NCBI GenBank assembly: GCA_031266315.1
Contig: JAISBG010000444.1
Span: 1 to 5,477 of the forward strand
Reading direction: 5' to 3'
From: Planctomycetaceae bacterium
GTDB lineage: Bacteria; Planctomycetota; Planctomycetia; Pirellulales; Thermoguttaceae
Length of the DNA: 5,477 nt
Position 1 is the first letter of the stretch; every line of letters begins with the position of its first letter. Below the pieces are notes generated by a model, which saw only the letters and a list, made by a program, of their open reading frames with translations, searched no databases and was not told the origin of the DNA. Positions 1 to 5,477 of this stretch are shown piece by piece. Position numbers and translations under genes: made by a program.

Positions 1-70
1 TAATCTAATTCACTGTCGGCGAGTACGCCGACGCGACCTTTTAGCAAAAGGTCGCCTACCTACCTTATGA
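1..70 (+). repeat. Palindromic repeat, copy 1 (left-truncated by window)
   Basis: Two adjacent hairpins are visible. Hairpin I pairs GTCGGCG (15-21) with CGCCGAC (26-32). Hairpin II pairs GCGACCTTTT (33-42) with AAAAGGTCGC (46-55) around an AGC loop. A tail related to CCACCTTATG follows, ending near 70. Bases 1-20 match 1923-1942 of copy 2 at 19 of 20 positions, so the unit begins before the window. The same two-hairpin module recurs at 1937-1986 and, inverted, at 5357-5404. No coding role is visible. It resembles REP/BIME-type or MITE-type intergenic repeats in form. I do not recognise a named family. Confidence 0.85.
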
Positions 71-97
71 TTACCAATTTGACTATTCCGGTGGAAA

Positions 98-119
98 ACA
101 CCTAATCCGGTAGAATCAG
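98..119 (-). repeat. Inverted repeat flanking the FGGY gene, left copy
   Basis: The reverse complement of this 22-nt block matches 1749-1770 at 20 of 22 positions, sharing the core ATTCTACCG-N-ATTAGGTGT. The two copies face each other across the FGGY gene. They sit about 140 bases before its start codon and directly at its stop codon. No transposase lies between them, so their function is unknown. They could be ends of an old mobile or recombined segment, or another dispersed repeat. Confidence 0.65.
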
Positions 120-180
120 CAATTTTTCACTTTAATTCTCCGCTACAAATTTATCATTTGAAAACATCTCCGTTCACATC

Positions 181-208
181 TTGGCATAAATGAATAAATC
201 GTTAAACT
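181..208 (+). promoter_or_regulatory. Candidate sigma70-type promoter of the FGGY gene
   Basis: TTGGCA (181-186) is followed after 16 bases by TAAACT (203-208). These match the TTGACA and TATAAT consensus at 5 of 6 and 4 of 6 positions. Transcription would start near 215, leaving a leader of about 43 nt before the ATG at 258. The surrounding 120-257 stretch is AT-rich and holds other weak candidates, so this is a plausible choice rather than a clear one. Confidence 0.35.
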
Positions 209-257
209 ATAGTGGTTGTAATTATGACAAAGCTCTGTATATTTCCTTTTTGTTATT

Positions 258-1748
258 ATGAGTCAAATACCTATTCACGATGCTGTGTTTATTGGTGTTC
301 ACCTTGCCGCAAACAGCACTCATGTTTCTGCGGTTACAGAACATGGAACGATTCTTGCCGAAACGAAATCCGCTTACACCGCAACCAGTTCGCCGAACAC
401 GGTTAAAGGACAACTGGAATTGAACCCCGAAATTTGGTGGGACGCAACCCGTCAGGCTTTAGGGCAAATGGTCAACCAACTTCGTACCAAAGTTGCCGGA
501 CCAAACCAATTAAAAGCGATTTCCGTTTGCAGCGATCCTGGTGCCGTTTTAACCGTCAACCGCAAGGGAATTCCCTTACTTCCCGCAATTTTAGCCGAAG
601 ATACACGCGGAATTGATTATGCGAAAAGTTTGAATTATCACGGTCAGGAACATTGCGCCAAAATGGGATTTCAGTTTCAAGCGGTATCGCCGCTGGCTAA
701 AATCGCCTGGATCAAAGAAAATCAGCCGGAACTTTACGAAAACGCCTGCTTCGTTCATCAAACCGATTTTATTATCGGAAAACTCAAAGGAATACCGGAT
801 GTTACGGAATATTCGCTGGCAATGAAAACCGGTTGTGATATGATCGACGAATGTTGGCCCGACTGGCTTGATTATGATATGCATCTTGGTGTTCGGGAAC
901 GTCTGCCGCGATTAGTTCCGCTCGGCGAAAAAGTCGGAACCATCTCACAAAATGCGTCGTCATCAACCGGATTGCCGGTCGGTATGACTGTTATCATGGG
1001 AACAACTTCCGCAACCGCTCAATTTCTCGCTTCCGGCGCACGAAAACTCGGTGATTTTAATACCGTATTTCACAATGGAACCACAATCAGCGGTATTTCA
1101 CCGAAAATGATTCACGATTCTCAGGGACAAATCCAAATATTCAAATTGCTGGATCATGCTTGGTTTTTTTCGGTGGAAAGTAAAACCGGTGCCGAATGGA
1201 TCAACGATTGGTTTTCCGAAAAAACTTTTCAGGAACTCGAAGTGTTGGCGCAAACGTTATTACCGACGACCTATCTTGCCTATCCTAATGTCAAGAAGGG
1301 CGAAACTTTTCCGTTTGTTTCCGGCAGTGCCGAAGGGTTCATCTCTCCGGCAACAGATAATCAAACAGTACAATTCGCTTCATGTTTGCAAGGTACGGCA
1401 ATGTTTGAGCGGTATTGTTATCAGAAGTTGAATAAACTTGCGGAAATGAAGGAAGATCGGGGAGATATTTATTCTGGCGGGGAATGGAGTTCGAGTGATT
1501 CTTGGATGCAATGCCGAGCGGATGTTACGGGGCGGGTGAATCGCCGAATGGTTGGTCGTGGCGGTGCCGCATTCGGTGCCGCAATGATTGCTGCAATGGG
1601 AGGAGTTTTTCATTCGCTCGAAGATACCGCCGAAGCAATGCTTAGTACCGAAACCATGTTTTTCCCCAATTCAGAACATGCTGCTCAGTATTCAGAACTT
1701 TATACAAACTTCTGCCGACTCATGGAAGAACAAGGTTATATCGCATAA
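258..1748 (+). CDS. FGGY-type carbohydrate-kinase homologue with altered catalytic motifs
   Basis: The 496-residue protein has the usual FGGY two-domain length and order. The N-terminal domain spans about residues 9-258 and the C-terminal domain about 265-450. Family features include WWDATRQAL (60-68), PAILAEDTRG (109-118, equivalent to the PAILWxDxR sugar-site segment with Ala for Trp), NGTTISG (273-279), and a C-terminal block of GGEWSSSDSW (407-416), RADVTGR (420-426) and GAAFGAAMIAAMGG (436-449). Active FGGY kinases normally phosphorylate a sugar or polyol with ATP. Two hallmark acids look absent: the GxDxGTT phosphate loop reads GVHLAANST (13-21) with His15 for Asp, and the GGxxD catalytic-base motif reads GTTSATA (248-254) with Ser251 for Asp. 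The reading frame is otherwise intact, so this is not simple decay. It may be a pseudokinase or sugar-binding regulator, or use altered chemistry; the substrate cannot be assigned. ATG 258 is the first in-frame start after a TGA at 225, and has no obvious Shine-Dalgarno. The gene is monocistronic here and convergent with fhs. Confidence 0.85.
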   Translation: MSQIPIHDAVFIGVHLAANSTHVSAVTEHGTILAETKSAYTATSSPNTVKGQLELNPEIWWDATRQALGQMVNQLRTKVAGPNQLKAISVCSDPGAVLTVNRKGIPLLPAILAEDTRGIDYAKSLNYHGQEHCAKMGFQFQAVSPLAKIAWIKENQPELYENACFVHQTDFIIGKLKGIPDVTEYSLAMKTGCDMIDECWPDWLDYDMHLGVRERLPRLVPLGEKVGTISQNASSSTGLPVGMTVIMGTTSATAQFLASGARKLGDFNTVFHNGTTISGISPKMIHDSQGQIQIFKLLDHAWFFSVESKTGAEWINDWFSEKTFQELEVLAQTLLPTTYLAYPNVKKGETFPFVSGSAEGFISPATDNQTVQFASCLQGTAMFERYCYQKLNKLAEMKEDRGDIYSGGEWSSSDSWMQCRADVTGRVNRRMVGRGGAAFGAAMIAAMGGVFHSLEDTAEAMLSTETMFFPNSEHAAQYSELYTNFCRLMEEQGYIA

Positions 1749-1770
1749 CTAATTCTACCGTATTAGGTGT
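1749..1770 (+). repeat. Inverted repeat flanking the FGGY gene, right copy
   Basis: This block begins at the base after the FGGY stop codon. It matches the reverse complement of 98-119 at 20 of 22 positions. It contains ATTCTACCG and ATTAGGTGT but no long internal palindrome or T-run, so it does not look like a normal intrinsic terminator. Confidence 0.65.
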
Positions 1771-1830
1771 AGGTGTCCAATCCTTGACAAGTTCGTTTTG
1801 AACGCGAAACACACGAAAATTTGCGAAAAG

Positions 1831-1880
1831 AGGTGGGCTATTTATCAAAAGATTCGCTGAAAAGTCGCGCCGGTTGACTC
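1831..1880 (-). repeat. Possible decayed inverted copy of the palindromic repeat
   Basis: AGGTGGGC (1831-1838) and AAAAGTCGCGCCGG (1860-1873), followed by TTGACTC, line up with the inverted module at 5360-5406. There AGGTGGGC is followed by AAAAGGTCGCGTCGG and then a GACT. The perfect stems are lost here. The block lies just before the 48-nt arm of copy 2, the same order as at 5358-5477. The match is short and partly by eye, so it is tentative. Confidence 0.4.
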
Positions 1881-1884
1881 ATTA

Positions 1885-1986
1885 TTGACTCCAAAACGGA
1901 AGGCAACACAATTGGCGGTAGTTAATCTGATTCACTGTCGGCTAACGCCGACGCGATGTTTTTAGCAAAACATCGCCCACCTTATG
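1885..1986 (+). repeat. Palindromic repeat, copy 2, with 48-nt 5' arm
   Basis: The arm 1885-1932 matches 5430-5477 at 39 of 48 positions without gaps. Hairpin I follows: GTCGGC (1937-1942), loop TAAC, GCCGAC (1947-1952). Hairpin II is GCGATGTTTT (1953-1962), loop TAGC, AAAACATCGC (1967-1976). The tail CCACCTTATG (1977-1986) ends the conserved part. Compared with copies 1 and 3, two adjacent pairs of stem II differ on both arms (CC/GG becomes TG/CA), which keeps pairing intact. This is the most complete copy in the window. It sits between the convergent FGGY and fhs genes. Confidence 0.85.
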
Positions 1987-2038
1987 TTCGCCTACCTTCG
2001 ATCGCTTACGAAGTTTTTCGTATCAATTCGATGAATTG
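1937..2038. terminator. Hairpin cluster between convergent genes, possible bidirectional terminator
   Basis: Four perfect hairpins lie in about 100 bases. Two are repeat stems I and II (1937-1976). The others are TACGAA/TTCGTA (2007-2012 with 2017-2022) and CAATTC/GAATTG (2024-2029 with 2033-2038). They follow the FGGY stop by about 190 bases and the fhs stop by about 77 bases on the other strand. No classic U-tract follows the strong stems, so termination or mRNA 3'-end protection is inferred from position only. Confidence 0.35.
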
Positions 2039-2048
2039 TTGCACCAAC

Positions 2049-2065
2049 TTTTAACGAAAATTCCA
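2049..2065 (+). repeat. 17-nt inverted repeat, left copy
   Basis: TTTTAACGAAAATTCCA here is the exact reverse complement of 5330-5346. It lies downstream of the copy 2 hairpins, as its partner lies beyond the inverted copy 3 hairpins. It is therefore probably an outer part of the repeat unit. The two copies bracket the fhs and propeller gene pair. Confidence 0.65.
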
Positions 2066-2114
2066 TGGAGATATTACGAATATTATATTCACAACCTCAT
2101 AACAGGAAGACCCG

Positions 2115-3806
2115 TTAAAATAAGCCGGTAATTTGTCCGTGTTCGTCAATATCAATACGTTCGGCGGCAGGGGATTTTGATAATCCCGGCATGGTCATGA
2201 TTTCACCGGTTAAGACAACAATAAATCCGGCTCCGGCGGAAATTCGAGCATCGCGAATCGGAATGTCAAAACCGGTTGGTTGATTCCGTAACGACGGATC
2301 CGAAGAAAAAGAATACTGCGTCTTGGCAATACAAACCGGAATATGACCAAAACCTAACGCTTCAAATTGTTCAAACTTTTTTCGTACATTTTTTTCCACA
2401 ACAATCCGGTCGGCTCCGTAAATTTTTCGGCAAACCGTTTCCACTTTTTCCAGCAACGGCATTTCATTCGGATAAAGCGGTTTGAATGTTGAAGGTTCTT
2501 TGTCGATGGTTTCAACAACAATTCGCGCCAGTTCTTCCGCGCCAACTCCGCCATGCGCCCAATGTTCCGACTTTGCGGCTTTGATTCCCATTTCGGAACA
2601 CTTTTTGATCACTAATTGTGTTTCCTCTTCCGTATCTGTTGGAAACGAATTGATTGCCACAACAACCGGAACTCCGTAAAGCCGAATGTTTTCGAGATGT
2701 TTACGCAAATTGGCAAATCCGGTAATTAGTGCGTTGGGATTGGGTTGCGTTAAATCTTTCAATTCGACACCGCCATGATATTTGAGTGCGCGGACAGTTG
2801 CCACCATTACGACCGCACTGGGTTTGAGACCGGCTTGACGGCATTTAATATCGAAAAACTTTTGTGCTCCAAGATCCGCACCGAATCCCGCTTCCGTAAC
2901 AGTATAATCCGCCAACTTCAAAGCAAGTTTTGTTGCCAACACGCTGTTACAGCCGTGAGCGATGTTGGCAAAGGGACCGCCATGAATCAATGCCGGATTC
3001 CCTTCCAGCGTTTGCACTAGATTGGGTTTGAGAGCGTCTTTGAGTAACGCCGCCATCGCCCCGTGACAAAGTAATTGCGATGCCGTAACAGGTTCTCCGT
3101 CCGGCGTATAACCGACAATAATTTTGCCCAACCGTTCTTTGAGTTCAAAAAGAGAATTGCTGAGACAAAAAATTGCCATAACTTCGGAAGCAACCGTAAT
3201 ATCATAACCCGATTCACGCGGTACGGAATAAGCCGCGCCGCCCAAACCGACAATAATTTTCCGCAACGCTCGGTCATTCAGGTCAACAACACGGTTCCAG
3301 GTAATACGCCGCGTGTCCAGACGAAGCGTGTTACCGAAATGAAGATGATTATCGAGAACCGCTGCCAAAAGATTATGAGCGGTTGAAATCGCGTGCAAAT
3401 CGCCTGTGAAATGAAGGTTAATATCTTCCATTGGAACAACTTGCGCATAACCGCCGCCTGCCGCTCCGCCCTTCATTCCAAAACTGGGACCGAGCGACGG
3501 TTCGCGAAGACAGACAATCGCTTTTTTGCCAATCCGGTTCAAACCGTCCGCCAATCCGACACTGGTGGTTGTTTTACCTTCGCCTGCCGGAGTGGGACTC
3601 AACGCGGTTGTCAGAATCAGATGCCCGTCGGAACGTGATTCTTGTTGGTTTTGTTCCTTAATTGTTTCAAACGAAATTTTCGCTTTGAAACGCCCGTAAC
3701 ATTCGATTTGATCGTCTTGCAGACCAATTTTTTCTGCAATACGGTTAATCGGAGTCATTGCCGTTTGCCGCGCAATTTCAAGATCGGAAAGATAGGAGTT
3801 GGACAT
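2115..3806 (-). CDS. fhs: Formate-tetrahydrofolate ligase (10-formyl-THF synthetase)
   Basis: This cytosolic enzyme joins formate to tetrahydrofolate using ATP, giving 10-formyl-THF for purine synthesis, initiator-tRNA formylation and other one-carbon routes. From the chosen start the protein has 563 residues, close to the usual 555-560. The ATP-binding loop TPAGEGKTT is at 72-80. The first family signature [11 protein letters not shown] is at 110-120 and the second, [12 protein letters not shown], is at 335-346. [23 protein letters not shown] and the C-terminal [10 protein letters not shown] (539-548) are also typical. It ends in the usual GLF, so it is complete with no missing hallmark residue. 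ATG at 3806 is preferred because [14 protein letters not shown] fits the family N-terminus. An upstream in-frame TTG at 3848 would add 14 unrelated residues. There is no strong Shine-Dalgarno. The gene stands alone, divergent from the propeller gene and convergent with FGGY. No other folate-pathway gene is in view, so whether it serves assimilation or an acetogenic-type pathway cannot be said. Confidence 0.97.
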   Translation of the reverse strand: MSNSYLSDLEIARQTAMTPINRIAEKIGLQDDQIECYGRFKAKISFETIKEQNQQESRSDGHLILTTALSPTPAGEGKTTTSVGLADGLNRIGKKAIVCLREPSLGPSFGMKGGAAGGGYAQVVPMEDINLHFTGDLHAISTAHNLLAAVLDNHLHFGNTLRLDTRRITWNRVVDLNDRALRKIIVGLGGAAYSVPRESGYDITVASEVMAIFCLSNSLFELKERLGKIIVGYTPDGEPVTASQLLCHGAMAALLKDALKPNLVQTLEGNPALIHGGPFANIAHGCNSVLATKLALKLADYTVTEAGFGADLGAQKFFDIKCRQAGLKPSAVVMVATVRALKYHGGVELKDLTQPNPNALITGFANLRKHLENIRLYGVPVVVAINSFPTDTEEETQLVIKKCSEMGIKAAKSEHWAHGGVGAEELARIVVETIDKEPSTFKPLYPNEMPLLEKVETVCRKIYGADRIVVEKNVRKKFEQFEALGFGHIPVCIAKTQYSFSSDPSLRNQPTGFDIPIRDARISAGAGFIVVLTGEIMTMPGLSKSPAAERIDIDEHGQITGLF

Positions 3807-3881
3807 AATTAGTTGATTGTTTTGGAATTGGAGATTGTAACCGCACAAACAGTGTCGAATTTATTATCAACATCAACGTAG

Positions 3882-3910
3882 AATATAACGGAAAATATTG
3901 ATGTTTTCAA
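3882..3910 (-). promoter_or_regulatory. Sigma70-type promoter of fhs
   Basis: Read on the minus strand, TTGAAA (3910-3905) and TATATT (3887-3882) are separated by exactly 17 bases. Each box differs from consensus at one position. Transcription would begin near 3875, giving a leader of about 70 nt before the ATG at 3806. I see no folate-riboswitch-like fold in that short leader. Confidence 0.65.
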
Positions 3911-3964
3911 GAGATTGCCGGTGAAGTTTTTTGTCGTGTAAAATGGTTCATCAATTTTCATATC

Positions 3965-3990
3965 CAACTCAAATAATTCGTGAAGAGTTG
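3965..3990. promoter_or_regulatory. Operator-like inverted repeat between divergent promoters
   Basis: CAACTC (3965-3970) and GAGTTG (3985-3990) form a perfect 6-bp inverted repeat. Half-site starts are 20 bases apart, about two helical turns. It lies about 55 bases upstream of the fhs -35 box and about 55 bases upstream of the candidate propeller -35 box. The position suits a shared dimeric regulator, but a 6-bp dyad can arise by chance. Confidence 0.3.
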
Positions 3991-4043
3991 TGCTCCTCTC
4001 CGTAAGAATTTCATCATTTCATAAACCGTAAACAGCATGGCTC

Positions 4044-4072
4044 TTGCTAATTTTTTGCCAATCTGGTATTTT
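4044..4072 (+). promoter_or_regulatory. Candidate sigma70-type promoter of the propeller gene
   Basis: TTGCTA (4044-4049) and TATTTT (4067-4072) are separated by 17 bases, each matching consensus at 4 of 6 positions. Transcription would start near 4079, within the direct repeats at 4074-4100, leaving a leader of about 80 nt. Other AT-rich choices exist nearby. Confidence 0.4.
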
Positions 4073-4073
4073 T

Positions 4074-4100
4074 AAACGATTAAACAATCAAACGATTAAA
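4074..4100 (+). repeat. Direct repeat pair over the propeller gene start site
   Basis: AAACGATTAAA occurs at 4074-4084 and again at 4090-4100, separated by CAATC. The repeats are 16 bases apart and overlie the predicted transcription start. They may be tandem binding sites or a simple local duplication; the sequence is AT-rich, so chance is possible. Confidence 0.5.
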
Positions 4101-4144
4101 TGACTGGTTGCTTTTAAAAAACCAATTTTACTATTTTCTTTAAC

Positions 4145-4150
4145 AAGGAG
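4145..4150 (+). promoter_or_regulatory. Ribosome binding site of the propeller gene
   Basis: AAGGAG lies 7 bases before the ATG at 4158, an ideal Shine-Dalgarno. It fixes the start codon. It contrasts with the FGGY and fhs genes, which have no comparable motif. Confidence 0.85.
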
Positions 4151-4157
4151 TTTTGAC

Positions 4158-5312
4158 ATGAAAATCAAGATGTTTTGTATGTTTACATTATTTGTTTCTC
4201 TTTTGTTTTTTCCATTTTTTGCCGATGCTGCCGAACCGTTGACGAAACCGGTGAAGGCGATTATTTTGCCTGAGGGTGCGTTGCATCCGGACGGTATGAC
4301 GGTGAATCCCAAAACCGGAGATATTATTCTTGCGGTTCCGGTGATTGGCGATAAAGGCAACGCGTGGCTTCTGAAAATTGACGCGGAGGATAATGTATCG
4401 AATTATTTCGAACTTTCCGCTCATCCTGAAACAGGTCGTGTTACACCGCTTGGTATTGCGTTTGGACCGGATGACAATCTTTACATCGCCGACAGTCAAT
4501 GTTTGGGCGGCAATCCCAATCACAAATCGCGTTTACTTCGTGTGGTGCATGAGGAAGGGAAACCGGTTCGGGCGGAAGTATTGGTTACGGGAATAACTCA
4601 AGCCAACGGGCTTGAAATTTTCGACAACAAAATTTATGTTGCGGAAACGCAGGTTGATCCGGCGATTGTCGAAATGCCGATGACCAGCGGTGTATTCTGT
4701 TTTGATATTTCAGAATTTAAGGGAGAACTTCAGGTTGTTCGGAAGGGACGTTACCGCACACACGCTCCGGGACCGCCGCCGGTTTTGCATGTTTTACCGT
4801 ATCAAAAAGACCCGCATTTCATTTTCAGTTTCCAAACGGCAGACGTTGACCGTAATGGACAGCAGAAAGTCGGAGCAAACGGAATCGGACTTTCAAAAGA
4901 CGGAGTGCTTTATGTGGCTAATTTTGGTGACAAAAAAATTATTGAAGTCAAACTGGCAAAAGACGGCAAAACGGTTATTTCGAATCGTGATCTTAATGAC
5001 GGTAAAGGTCTGAATGAAAGTGTTGACGGACTTAAAGTTTGTCCGAAGGGTTATCTCTTTTTTGCCGATTACGTTGGCAACGCGGTTTGTGTAACCAATC
5101 CGGCAAATGGCAAAACAATATTGATTGCCAAAAATCCGACCAATCCCGATACCGAAGCCAAAAAAGCCGGTGCACTTGACAGATGTTCGGAAGTGTGTTT
5201 GCGCGGCGCAAAACTTTACGTTGCCAATATTGATCTTGAAGACAACAACGCCCCACATACAATTAGTGTCATTGATCTGACCGGCATTGATTTCGACGCT
5301 TTGCTGAAATAA
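4158..5312 (+). CDS. Exported SMP-30/gluconolactonase-like beta-propeller protein
   Basis: The 384-residue protein begins with a Sec-type signal peptide: Lys2 and Lys4, a hydrophobic core at 5-21, and an ADA motif at 22-24 predicting cleavage before Ala25. The mature part shows repeated propeller strands: HPDGMTVNPKTGDIILAV (43-60), PLGIAFGPDDNLYIADSQ (97-114), QANGLEIFDNKIYVAETQ (148-165), GANGIGLSKDGVLYVANF (239-256), VDGLKVCPKGYLFFADY (289-305) and a last strand LRGAKLYVANIDL (348-360). This fits a six-bladed SMP-30/gluconolactonase/NHL-type fold. Asn241 and Asp290 sit in NG and DG motifs that in SMP-30 enzymes help hold the catalytic divalent metal. The first-blade Glu of lactonases is not obvious; the equivalent segment reads HPDG. 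Lactonase activity is therefore possible but unproven, and a binding role is an alternative. Six Cys remain in the mature part, which could form disulfides outside the cytoplasm. There is a strong Shine-Dalgarno and an own candidate promoter. The gene diverges from fhs and is followed by repeat copy 3. Confidence 0.85.
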   Translation: MKIKMFCMFTLFVSLLFFPFFADAAEPLTKPVKAIILPEGALHPDGMTVNPKTGDIILAVPVIGDKGNAWLLKIDAEDNVSNYFELSAHPETGRVTPLGIAFGPDDNLYIADSQCLGGNPNHKSRLLRVVHEEGKPVRAEVLVTGITQANGLEIFDNKIYVAETQVDPAIVEMPMTSGVFCFDISEFKGELQVVRKGRYRTHAPGPPPVLHVLPYQKDPHFIFSFQTADVDRNGQQKVGANGIGLSKDGVLYVANFGDKKIIEVKLAKDGKTVISNRDLNDGKGLNESVDGLKVCPKGYLFFADYVGNAVCVTNPANGKTILIAKNPTNPDTEAKKAGALDRCSEVCLRGAKLYVANIDLEDNNAPHTISVIDLTGIDFDALLK

Positions 5313-5329
5313 ATTCGGTAATATTTCAG

Positions 5330-5346
5330 TGGAATTTTCGTTAAAA
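5330..5346 (-). repeat. 17-nt inverted repeat, right copy
   Basis: TGGAATTTTCGTTAAAA is the exact reverse complement of 2049-2065. It starts 17 bases after the propeller stop codon and is followed directly by inverted copy 3. Here it is only 11 bases from the CATAAGGTGG tail. At copy 2 the matching gap is about 62 bases and holds two extra hairpins. Confidence 0.65.
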
Positions 5347-5356
5347 ATAAGCAATC

Positions 5357-5404
5357 ATAAGGTGGGCGACCTTTTGCTAAAAGGTCGCGTCGGCGTTAGC
5401 CGAC
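5357..5404 (-). repeat. Palindromic repeat, copy 3 (inverted)
   Basis: Read on the minus strand this is hairpin I, hairpin II and the CCACCTTATG tail. On the plus strand the arms are GCGACCTTTT (5366-5375) with AAAAGGTCGC (5379-5388), and GTCGGC (5389-5394) with GCCGAC (5399-5404). Hairpin I with its TAAC loop is identical to copy 2, while stem II is identical to copy 1. It lies about 45 bases after the propeller stop, so its stems may also end or protect that transcript. No U-tract follows. Confidence 0.85.
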
Positions 5405-5429
5405 TTGCCCCTGTTATAACGGCGGTAAT

Positions 5430-5477
5430 TTGATTCCAAAACGGAAAGCAATACCGTTTGCCGTCGTTAATCCGATT
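5430..5477 (+). repeat. Palindromic repeat, copy 4 (5' arm only, cut by window)
   Basis: These 48 bases match the 5' arm of copy 2 (1885-1932) at 39 positions without gaps and end exactly where the hairpins would begin. With copy 3 just before it in opposite orientation, the window ends inside a head-to-head pair of units. The hairpins are predicted to continue past 5477. Confidence 0.75.

Noticed and set aside
258..1748. Assignment of the FGGY gene as xylulokinase (xylB) or rhamnulokinase
   Set aside because: The substrate-site and catalytic residues that define these enzymes are not seen, so a named kinase would be unsupported.
1..1986. CRISPR array or tandem repeat from the recurring palindromes
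   Set aside because: Copies are single, far apart and in both orientations, with no regular spacers and no cas genes.
1749..2114. Small protein gene in the convergent intergenic region
   Set aside because: Short open frames run through the repeat and hairpins, but none has a good start, ribosome binding site or recognisable content.
3807..3848. Longer fhs start at the in-frame TTG (3848), adding 14 residues
   Set aside because: The added residues have no family similarity, and the ATG at 3806 gives the normal N-terminus and length.
3807..3875. Tetrahydrofolate riboswitch in the fhs leader
   Set aside because: The predicted leader is only about 70 nt and I could not find the paired helices or conserved core expected of that class.
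4088..4360. 90-residue reverse-strand ORF over the propeller gene start
   Set aside because: It overlaps the well supported signal peptide and Shine-Dalgarno of the forward gene and has no recognisable domain.
258..5312. A multi-gene pathway or defence system made of all three genes
   Set aside because: The genes face different ways, have separate promoters, and share no known pathway. No nuclease, toxin or signalling domain is visible.
4893..5354. 153-residue reverse-strand ORF within the propeller gene
   Set aside because: It is antisense to conserved propeller blades and its composition looks like a shadow frame.

Overview
The window carries three complete protein genes and a family of palindromic intergenic repeats. 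It looks like a moderately low-GC bacterial chromosome (mid-40s % GC by eye). A lineage in or near the Planctomycetota is possible, based on a secreted SMP-30-like propeller, two genes without a clear Shine-Dalgarno, and mosaic palindromic repeats between genes. That placement is a weak inference and no marker gene settles it.

Layout: bases 1-70 hold a palindromic repeat (copy 1) cut by the window edge. Bases 71-257 are an AT-rich leader with a possible promoter. Bases 258-1748 (+) encode an FGGY-type carbohydrate-kinase homologue that appears to lack two key aspartates of the family. Bases 1749-2114 are a convergent intergenic region with repeat copy 2 and a cluster of hairpins. Bases 2115-3806 (-) encode formate-tetrahydrofolate ligase (fhs), which looks intact. 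Bases 3807-4157 are a divergent control region with a strong sigma70-like promoter for fhs, a candidate promoter for the next gene, and two sets of operator-like repeats. Bases 4158-5312 (+) encode an exported SMP-30/gluconolactonase-type beta-propeller. Bases 5313-5477 hold the 17-nt motif, an inverted repeat copy (copy 3) and the first arm of a fourth copy running off the window.

The genes do not form an operon: FGGY and fhs converge, and fhs and the propeller diverge. fhs is one-carbon housekeeping metabolism. The FGGY homologue and the propeller could both relate to sugars or sugar acids, but nothing here links them to one pathway. I see no defence system, mobile-element gene, CRISPR array or RNA gene. 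The points most worth following are the apparent non-kinase FGGY protein and the repeat family. The repeat hairpin shows two compensatory base-pair changes between copies, recurs in a head-to-head arrangement, and comes with further inverted repeats flanking the genes.
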